Assembly: GCA_016872875.1 (NCBI GenBank)
Contig: VGYW01000285.1
Location: 1-10,885, forward strand
DNA from: Planctomycetota bacterium
Lineage (GTDB): Bacteria > Planctomycetota > PUPC01 > DSUN01
Reading direction: 5' to 3'
Length of the DNA stretch: 10,885 nucleotides
Shown piece by piece: positions 5,511 through 10,885 of this stretch. How positions within the stretch are numbered: the first letter of the stretch is position 1; each line of letters starts with the position of its first letter. The translations under genes and the position numbers were made by a program. Under the pieces are notes generated by a model, which saw only the letters and a program-made list of their open reading frames with translations, searched no databases and was not told where the DNA came from.

Positions 5511-6916
5511 AAACCATCGAGATTCGCGAGCAACCAGTCCTGAGCTTCCGCCGCACGGTGCAGATCACCGCGAACGGCGTGCGCTACAGGCTCTTCCGCT
5601 CGCTCGTCACAGTGGGCGTGGTGGCCGTGGCGGTGGCCTTCCTGATGAACATCCTGAGCGAGAGCCTGATTCGGCGGGCGATTGCGGCGAGGGCGTCGAG
5701 CCGCATCGCCGAGCTCCGCCGCGCCGCCGCCTGGGTCGCGCGTCTGACCAACCCCCCGACGGTTGAGGAGGCCCTCCAGCAGCTTGCCGCGGCCGACGGC
5801 GAGTTCCGCGAGGCAGCGAAGCAGGCCACCGCGTATCTCAGCTTCTTCACCGCGCTCGACTACGCCCGGCGCCGCGCGCTGTTTCACGGCGCCGCAGGCA
5901 CGGGAGCCTTCGACGCCCTTCAGGACGAAGCGGCACTCTCACGCTTCCGCGATGGCCTCAAGGTCATGCGCTCCGTCCGGCTGCCGTCCTCGCTCCCGTC
6001 CTTCGAGGAGTTCGTGCGGGGCTGGCCGAAGCTCAAGGAGGCGGCAGAGGGGGTGCGCCGCAAGCAGGCGGAAGGCATCGCCAGGGTGTCGGACGCCCTC
6101 CGCGGCAAGCCGCTCCTCGATGCGCTCGCGGACGCCGACGGCGCCTTCGGAGAGGCCATCCGCTCCGCGGGGTTCGCCCTCGAGCCCGCGGAAGCACAGC
6201 GGGTCGCCCAACACGCGCGCCGCGTGCTCGACACGCAGCTCGTCGAGCGCTCTGCGACCGCCCCGCAGATGCGGCAGGCTGTGGCCGGCTACCTCGACCT
6301 GCTGCCGAACGACGTGAGCGCGCGGGTCGTCTGGCGCCTCCTCCGGAGCCACAAGGGCGCGTCCTGGTACCTCGCCAGACAGGGCGAATCCCGCGGCGAG
6401 GCGGCCGGCCTTCCCGCAGACCGCCTGGTGGAGCTCGCCAGGGTGCAAGACGAGGCCGAGTCCATAGCCCGCGCCGAGCGGATGACGCTTGCCTCGGGCG
6501 GCTTCACGGGCAGCGGGGAGCGGATGGACTGGCTGGTCGTGGCCTCGATGCTCGTCTGCGTGGTGGGCATCTCCAACTCGATGCTGATGTCGGTCACGGA
6601 GCGCTTCCGCGAGATTGCCACGCTCAAGTGCCTGGGGGCGCTCGACGGCTTCATCATGCTGATGTTCGTCCTGGAGGCCGCGTTTCTCGGCGTCGTTGGT
6701 GGCCTTGTGGGAGCCGTCCTCGGCACGCTTCTGGGCTTTGCACGAATGCTCGTGCCGTTCGGCTCGCTCGTCACCGCGTCGTTTCCCATCGCGCAGGTTG
6801 CGCTGGCGATTGTTGCCTCATCCTTCCTGGGCGTCATTCTCGCCGCGGTCGCAGCGGTCTACCCTTCATTGAAAGCAGCTCGCTTGGCGCCTATGGAGGC
6901 GATGAGAATCCAGTAG
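5507..6916 (+). CDS. FtsX/MacB-type ABC transporter permease
   Basis: This 469-aa permease has MacB/LolE topology. One N-terminal membrane helix (VTVGVVAVAVAFLMNIL, about 34-50) is followed by a large, mostly helical extracytoplasmic domain (about 55-335). Three C-terminal helices start at DWLVVASMLVCVVGISN (about 341) and include MSVTERFREIATLKCLGA, the cytoplasmic coupling stretch of FtsX domains (PF02687). The ending YPSLKAARLAPMEAMRIQ is typical of the family. The start is uncertain: GTG 5507 would overlap a copy of the upstream gene's end, whereas ATG 5486 (adding seven residues) lies in the palindrome's edge with GGAG only one base away. I prefer GTG because MKTIEIREQP looks native. It works with the downstream ATPase; the substrate is unknown. 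Confidence 0.85.
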   Translation: MKTIEIREQPVLSFRRTVQITANGVRYRLFRSLVTVGVVAVAVAFLMNILSESLIRRAIAARASSRIAELRRAAAWVARLTNPPTVEEALQQLAAADGEFREAAKQATAYLSFFTALDYARRRALFHGAAGTGAFDALQDEAALSRFRDGLKVMRSVRLPSSLPSFEEFVRGWPKLKEAAEGVRRKQAEGIARVSDALRGKPLLDALADADGAFGEAIRSAGFALEPAEAQRVAQHARRVLDTQLVERSATAPQMRQAVAGYLDLLPNDVSARVVWRLLRSHKGASWYLARQGESRGEAAGLPADRLVELARVQDEAESIARAERMTLASGGFTGSGERMDWLVVASMLVCVVGISNSMLMSVTERFREIATLKCLGALDGFIMLMFVLEAAFLGVVGGLVGAVLGTLLGFARMLVPFGSLVTASFPIAQVALAIVASSFLGVILAAVAAVYPSLKAARLAPMEAMRIQ

Positions 6917-6953
6917 GTCGAGGACGAGGACGAGGGACGAGGACGAGGACGAT
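6917..6953 (+). repeat. GAGGAC element copy 2 (right arm only)
   Basis: A run of GAGGAC units (GTCGAGGACGAGGACGAGGG...GAGGACGAT) directly follows the permease stop TAG and ends four bases before the ATPase ATG. It matches the right arm of the element at 7750-7843, and the left arm is missing. The only Shine-Dalgarno-like sequence for the ATPase, GAGG at 6945-6948, eight bases from the ATG, lies inside it. Confidence 0.8.
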
Positions 6954-6956
6954 AGG

Positions 6957-7706
6957 ATGACCAACACGCAGGATCGAAGGGTGATCATCCGCACGGTGAA
7001 CCTCAAGAAGCACTACGTCATCAAGAGCGTGCTGACGGAGGCGCTGCGCGGGGTGGACGTGGAGATCTACACAAGCGAGTTCATCTCGGTCATGGGGCCG
7101 TCGGGCTCGGGCAAGTCCACCTTCTTCAACATGATCGGCGGGCTCGACAGCCCGACGAGCGGGCGAGTGTTCATTGACGAGGTGGACGTGGCCCAACTGA
7201 CCGCCATCGAGCTGGCGTTCCTGCGCTGCCGCAAGATCGGCTACATCTTCCAGGAGTACAACCTGATTCAGTACATGACGGCGCTGGAGAACGTGACGAC
7301 GCCGATGGCGTTCGGGGGCGTGGCGCCCGACGAGGCGCGGCGGCGCGGGATGGAGCTCCTCGGGCTGGTCGGCCTCGGCGACCGCTGGTTCCATCGCCCC
7401 ATCGAGATGTCGGGCGGCCAGCAGCAGCGCGTCGCTATCGCCCGCTCGATGGCCAACCGCCCGAGCGTGCTGCTCTGCGACGAGCCGACCGCCAACCTCG
7501 ACCTTCACACTGGCCGCGAAATCCTCGAAATCCTCCGCCGACTCAACGACGAACGCGGCGTGACCATCATCTGCGCGACACACGACCACCGGATGATGGA
7601 CATCTGCGACCGCCTGATGTGGATACGCGACGGGCGGATCGAGCGCATCGCACGACGCGACGAGGTCCACGTCGAGGTCGGCTCCATCGCCGGCGAGAGG
7701 GAATGA
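6957..7706 (+). CDS. ABC transporter ATP-binding protein, MacB/LolD type
   Basis: This is a 249-aa complete nucleotide-binding domain: Walker A GPSGSGKST (47-55), Q-loop Gln99 in YIFQEYNL, signature MSGGQQQR (151-158), Walker B VLLCDE (171-176), D-loop ANLD (179-182) and switch His209 in ATHDHR. FQ.YNL and the long SGGQQQRVAIAR signature are typical of the MacB/LolD/FtsE branch. These ATPases do not drive membrane-crossing transport directly but pull on extracytoplasmic domains through FtsX-type permeases. All catalytic residues are present. The start ATG 6957 is fixed by its match to the family N-terminus (IIRTVNLKKHYV), with ribosome binding from the adjacent GAGGAC repeat. Its stop TGA (7704-7706) overlaps an ATG (7706) of the next frame by one base, suggesting translational coupling. 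Confidence 0.95.
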   Translation: MTNTQDRRVIIRTVNLKKHYVIKSVLTEALRGVDVEIYTSEFISVMGPSGSGKSTFFNMIGGLDSPTSGRVFIDEVDVAQLTAIELAFLRCRKIGYIFQEYNLIQYMTALENVTTPMAFGGVAPDEARRRGMELLGLVGLGDRWFHRPIEMSGGQQQRVAIARSMANRPSVLLCDEPTANLDLHTGREILEILRRLNDERGVTIICATHDHRMMDICDRLMWIRDGRIERIARRDEVHVEVGSIAGERE

Positions 7707-10700
7707 TGAAAGACAACCGCCCATATCTCTGCCAACCGCCCGGTGTGCTAATCGTCCTCGTCCCTCGTCCTCGTCCCTCGTCCTCGATCTTCCTGGCTCG
7801 GGGGGAGAAGAGTCGAGGACGAGGACGAGGGACGAGGACGATTGAAGAGGGAAGATGGCCTCCCCACAACCGGGGAGCTATACTCCTTCCGCTCCTCCTC
7901 CTGGCCTTGCCCGCCTCGGCAGCGGAGGGCCGGTTTGCGGCGGATTGCGCGGCGCTCACGCGCGCCCCCCACCGCCTCAGCGGCACCCCCGAGCACGGCG
8001 CCGCTGCCGAACACATCGCAAAGCGCCTCCGCGAGATTGGAGCCGACGAGGTTCTTGTCCAGGGGTTCCCCAGCGCGCAGGTTGCCGAAACCTGCTCCAT
8101 CGAGATCGCCACTTCCCCCGACGCGAAGCCCCTCCTCGCCATGAGGCCCAATGGCATCGTGCCGCCCGCGAGCCCGCCAGAGGGGATAACCGGGCTCGTT
8201 CTCCACGCGGGGGCCGGGGGCCTGGAGGACTTCGGCGAGCGCTCTCCGCAGGGCAAGATTGTGGTGCTGGACTACAATTGCGGGCGCGGCTGGCTGAGGG
8301 CCTTTCGCCTGGGAGCGAAGGCGGTCGTCTTCGTGCCCAATGGCCCCGCAGAGGCGTCGCAGTGCCACTACACCCTCGCCAACGCCAATCTCCCCCGCTT
8401 CTACTACGCTGGGAAGCGCGAGGACCTCCCAGAGGGCGCCACGGCCACGCTCCGCAGCGAGACGCCCTGGCAGGGGGCGGTCGGGCGCAACGTCCTCGCC
8501 TTCTTCAAGGGCACGAGCGCAAAGTTCGACCAGGACAAGGAGGAGCTCCTCATCCTGGCGGCGAACCTCGACACGTTCGGCGAGGTGCCGCGTCTCTCGC
8601 CTGGCGCGCGCGGCGCGGCCAACTGCGCCGCGCTCCTCAAGCTCGCCGAGCACGTCAAGGCCAACCGCCCCCGCCGCCACGTGCTCCTGGCCTTCCTCGA
8701 CAATCAGGCCCGCGGCCACGCCGGCGCCGCCGCTCTCTACCGCGTCCTCGACGAGGCCAGCGATGCGACCATCCGCCTCAAGAACCGCAAGGAATCCCTC
8801 GACACTGAGGAGGCCTTCCTCAAAGACATGCAGGCCCTCCTCGGGCAGCAGAACCCCCTGGGAGCCGATTCGCCCGTGCGCCGCGAACTCGTCCTCCGCC
8901 TCAAGCGGAACGCCGCGGCCCACTCCTTCGACATCCGCCAGGCCCTCTACGATCTCCGCACGGAGCTCGGCGCGCTCCCCCAGGGCGCCGCGCAACGGCC
9001 CGCCCTGGAGCGCCGCATCGCCGACAAGGAGGCCGAGAAGGACAGTTGGAACGCCCTCCTGCGCGTCCTCGCGCGCGGCCGCGACGCGGCGGAAGCCAGG
9101 GACATCCTTCCCGCAGCCCTCAACGAGCTTCGCGGCGAGATAGCCGCTCGCGCGGAGGAGGTGGCCTTCGAGCGCCGCGCCCTTGATGCCGACCAGCGGC
9201 TCAGCGAACTTGTCGGCAAGCTATGGGTCTGCCTCCACGTCTCGCTCCTGCTCGGCGACGCCTCGCCGCGCTGGGGCCTCGCCATCGGCGGCGATTCCTC
9301 GTTCCGCATCGCGGGCGACGACCCCGGGCTTTACGGCAAGATCCAAAGCACCTTCCTGAGCGCCGCGAACTCTCTCAACGACTCAACACACCACTTCGAG
9401 TTGGCCTCGGCGGATGGCTCGCTCGACCCGCCGCGGCTGCTCTGGGCCGCGCCATTCCTCGTTCACAGCGGCGAGGTGCCAGGCCGTCTCGGCATCTACA
9501 ACGTGGCTCTCGCCACGGCCCAGGAGAGCCCGCCGCGCGAGGGGACGCCCGACGACACCCTCGCCGCCCTGAACGTCCAGCGCATCGAGGCCCAGGCCGC
9601 GGAGCTCTGTCCGCTCCTGGCCGCCGTCGCCAGCCACCCGGGCCTCTCGCTCCGCCGCTCAATCGTGGCCGACAACTTCTACTCGTTCCCCGAGTTCCCG
9701 TCGGACTACCGTCCCCGCGGCCCGATGGTGATGGGCCGCCTGCCAGGCAGCCCGATGCCTGACCGCCAGATGCCACACGTGATCGTCCAGCTTCATCTCA
9801 GGAAGCGCGGCGACTGGCCATACACGGACCTGCCCTACCAGCCGCAGAAGCCTTGCGCCTTCGACGACTTCGCCGTGCTGCGCACCAACCAGAACGGCTC
9901 CTACGGCTTCGGCCCGGTGCAGAAGGCCACGTGGCAGCTCAGCGGCTTCGCGGCAGGCTTCAACGCCCGCGGGGAGGTCAGCGCCGCCTCCGACGTGCTC
10001 TCCTCGCCCAGCGCTGCCTGGCGCCTGAACATGTTCCAGTGCCGCCAGGGCGCAGCCGTCCTGTCACCACAGCTCGACCCGCGCCCCATCCAGGTGCTCC
10101 GCGCCCGCGGCAACAGCCCCGTTGACGACGAGCGGGCCTTCTACCAAACCCTCGATGGCGTCGCTTACTGGTACTGCGAGACAAAGGTTGACGCCGTGAA
10201 GCTCTTCGGCCTCCGCGCTATCGTCGCCCTCGGCTCCGATGATGCCGGGTCTTCTGGTCACGCGTCACGCGTCACGCATCACGACTGGGAAGGCAACGGC
10301 TTCTCCACCAACCCGCCCTGGGAGCTGCCCAGCAGCGCCCGCGGCTCAGCCTCCGACCTCTGGCGCCTCAACGAGGCCAGGATGCAGGTCCTCCGCTCGC
10401 GCGGCATCGTCAACAGCTCCATCGAGGAGCTCCATGGCCAGGCTGAGGACCTCTTGCTGGAGGCGGGCAAGGCCAGGCCCGTGGCGGACGCCGAGGCCCT
10501 CGCCGCCTCCGCCTTCCTCGCCGAGCAGCCCGTCTACGAGGCCACGCGCGCCACGCTCAACGACCTCGTTCGCGCCGTCCTCGTGCTCCTCGGCCTCTCC
10601 GTCCCCTTCGCCTTCGCCATCGAGCGCCTCCTCGTCGGCGCGACCAACGTCTACCGCCAGATCGCCTGGTTCGCCGGCTTCTTCTCCCTGACGTTCCTCG

Positions 10701-10885
10701 TGCTGTTCTTCACCCATCCGGCGTTCGCCATCTCTCAGACGCCCACGATCATCTTCCTGGGCTTCGCCGTCGTGGTCCTGGCCTCACTGGTCATCGTCAT
10801 CATCATGCGGCGCTTCGAGGTCGAGCTCAAGGTGCTCCAGGGCCTGACCACCACGGTTCACGCGGCGGACGTCTCGCGCTTCAGC
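7706..10885 (+). CDS. giant ABC permease with degenerate M28-like ectodomain (3' end off window)
   Basis: From the ATG at 7706, overlapping the ATPase stop, the frame stays open for 1060 codons to the window edge. Residues ~59-72 are a signal or anchor helix (AILLPLLLLALPASAAE). Next comes an M28-peptidase-like domain: LSGTPEHG...AAEHIAKRLREIGAD (about 91-110), ILAANLDTFGE (284-293), SPGARGAANCAALLKLAE (298 on) and LLAFLDNQARGHAGAAALY (about 328). The expected ligands of His-x-Asp, Asp-Asp and Glu-Glu are replaced (Asn287, Arg302-Gly303, Gln334-Ala335). A FAVLRTNQNGSYGFGPV stretch (about 721) resembles a carboxypeptidase-regulatory domain. Three membrane helices (about 955-1035) lead to MRRFEVELK, where the FtsX domain should continue. 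Residues ~16-46 come from an inserted repeat, so the true start is uncertain. It probably forms the second permease of the ABC complex. Confidence 0.75.
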   Translation, partial: MKDNRPYLCQPPGVLIVLVPRPRPSSSIFLARGEKSRGRGRGTRTIEEGRWPPHNRGAILLPLLLLALPASAAEGRFAADCAALTRAPHRLSGTPEHGAAAEHIAKRLREIGADEVLVQGFPSAQVAETCSIEIATSPDAKPLLAMRPNGIVPPASPPEGITGLVLHAGAGGLEDFGERSPQGKIVVLDYNCGRGWLRAFRLGAKAVVFVPNGPAEASQCHYTLANANLPRFYYAGKREDLPEGATATLRSETPWQGAVGRNVLAFFKGTSAKFDQDKEELLILAANLDTFGEVPRLSPGARGAANCAALLKLAEHVKANRPRRHVLLAFLDNQARGHAGAAALYRVLDEASDATIRLKNRKESLDTEEAFLKDMQALLGQQNPLGADSPVRRELVLRLKRNAAAHSFDIRQALYDLRTELGALPQGAAQRPALERRIADKEAEKDSWNALLRVLARGRDAAEARDILPAALNELRGEIAARAEEVAFERRALDADQRLSELVGKLWVCLHVSLLLGDASPRWGLAIGGDSSFRIAGDDPGLYGKIQSTFLSAANSLNDSTHHFELASADGSLDPPRLLWAAPFLVHSGEVPGRLGIYNVALATAQESPPREGTPDDTLAALNVQRIEAQAAELCPLLAAVASHPGLSLRRSIVADNFYSFPEFPSDYRPRGPMVMGRLPGSPMPDRQMPHVIVQLHLRKRGDWPYTDLPYQPQKPCAFDDFAVLRTNQNGSYGFGPVQKATWQLSGFAAGFNARGEVSAASDVLSSPSAAWRLNMFQCRQGAAVLSPQLDPRPIQVLRARGNSPVDDERAFYQTLDGVAYWYCETKVDAVKLFGLRAIVALGSDDAGSSGHASRVTHHDWEGNGFSTNPPWELPSSARGSASDLWRLNEARMQVLRSRGIVNSSIEELHGQAEDLLLEAGKARPVADAEALAASAFLAEQPVYEATRATLNDLVRAVLVLLGLSVPFAFAIERLLVGATNVYRQIAWFAGFFSLTFLVLFFTHPAFAISQTPTIIFLGFAVVVLASLVIVIIMRRFEVELKVLQGLTTTVHAADVSRFS
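7750..7843 (+). repeat. GAGGAC element copy 3 with 27-bp perfect terminal inverted repeats
   Basis: The ends 7750-7776 and 7817-7843 are exact reverse complements over 27 bp, built of CGTCCTCGTCC / GGACGAGGACG units. The centre CGATCTTCCTGGCTCG...AGAAGAGTCGAG matches copy 1 (606-692). It lies between the ATPase gene and the signal peptide of the giant permease and contains no stop in the permease frame. It has no internal gene, so it is a MITE- or REP-like non-autonomous element. Confidence 0.85.
10258..10283 (+). repeat. in-frame heptamer tandem repeat
   Basis: TCACGCG is repeated twice, then TCACGCA, then TCACG, inside the giant permease gene. Because three heptamers make 21 bases, the frame is kept. 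It encodes HASRVTHHD in a Gly/Ser/Asp-rich loop after LRAIVALGSDDAG. Confidence 0.85.

Noticed and set aside
601..7843. CRISPR array from GAGGAC repeats
   Set aside because: The copies are kilobases apart, with no regular spacers and no cas genes; internal units are simple tandem hexamers.
7879..7884. TATACT as a -10 box
   Set aside because: No -35 box at 16-18 bp, and it lies within the coding sequence of the signal helix.
7855..8808. 317-codon + strand frame starting MASPQPG
   Set aside because: Its start context is good, but the translation becomes Arg/Pro/Gly-rich noise while the +2 frame carries the M28-like motifs. It is kept only as evidence for a possible indel at the start of the giant gene.
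7748..8995. 415-codon open frame on the - strand
   Set aside because: It is antisense to the M28-like ectodomain, with Glu/Val/Gly-rich composition typical of shadow frames and no recognisable motif.

Overview
This is a GC-rich window whose supported genes all lie on the + strand. The proteins recognised by eye are a DUF883/YqjD-like membrane anchor, a holin-3_6/YqjE-like protein, a PqqD-fold protein, a DUF6785/DUF6784 membrane protein and a MacB/LolCDE-type ABC system with a very large permease. Short palindromic repeats fill almost every gap. Together these fit a PVC-group bacterium, most likely a planctomycete or a relative. The taxonomic call is inference: no rRNA or other marker gene is present.

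Layout. (1) 1-228 is the 3' end of an unrecognised conserved gene. (2) 237-1556 has a sigma70-like promoter followed by three small genes resembling the yqjD-yqjE-yqjK cell-envelope cluster, with palindromic repeats in the gaps between the genes. (3) 1557-3285 has a repeat-bearing leader, a good promoter, an uncharacterised 307-aa protein and a PqqD-like protein. The 3' ends of both genes run into repeat DNA, so their last residues are repeat-encoded. (4) 3298-10885 holds four co-directional genes: a 680-aa polytopic DUF6785/DUF6784 protein, a 469-aa FtsX-type permease, a 249-aa ABC ATPase, and the first ~1060 residues of a giant protein. The giant protein has a signal/anchor helix, an M28-peptidase-like ectodomain whose metal ligands appear lost, a carboxypeptidase-regulatory-like segment, then three membrane helices, and it runs off the window.

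The four-gene block reads as one transcription unit. The ATPase should energise a Type VII ABC (mechanotransmission) complex made of two unequal permeases, one small and one with a giant extracytoplasmic domain. The substrate is unknown. The upstream PqqD-like protein has no radical-SAM partner in view, so any link to peptide (RiPP) maturation is speculative.

The most striking non-coding feature is the density of inserted palindromes. At least six gaps or gene ends carry them. They rebuild a C-terminus (PqqD-like gene), duplicate a stop/start junction (5319-5510), supply the Shine-Dalgarno-like sequence of the ATPase, and are read through in the open frame of the giant permease. Two kinds are visible: GAGGAC-rich elements just upstream of start codons, and multi-hairpin elements with short conserved loops (AGGA, TCC, GCA) but different stems.
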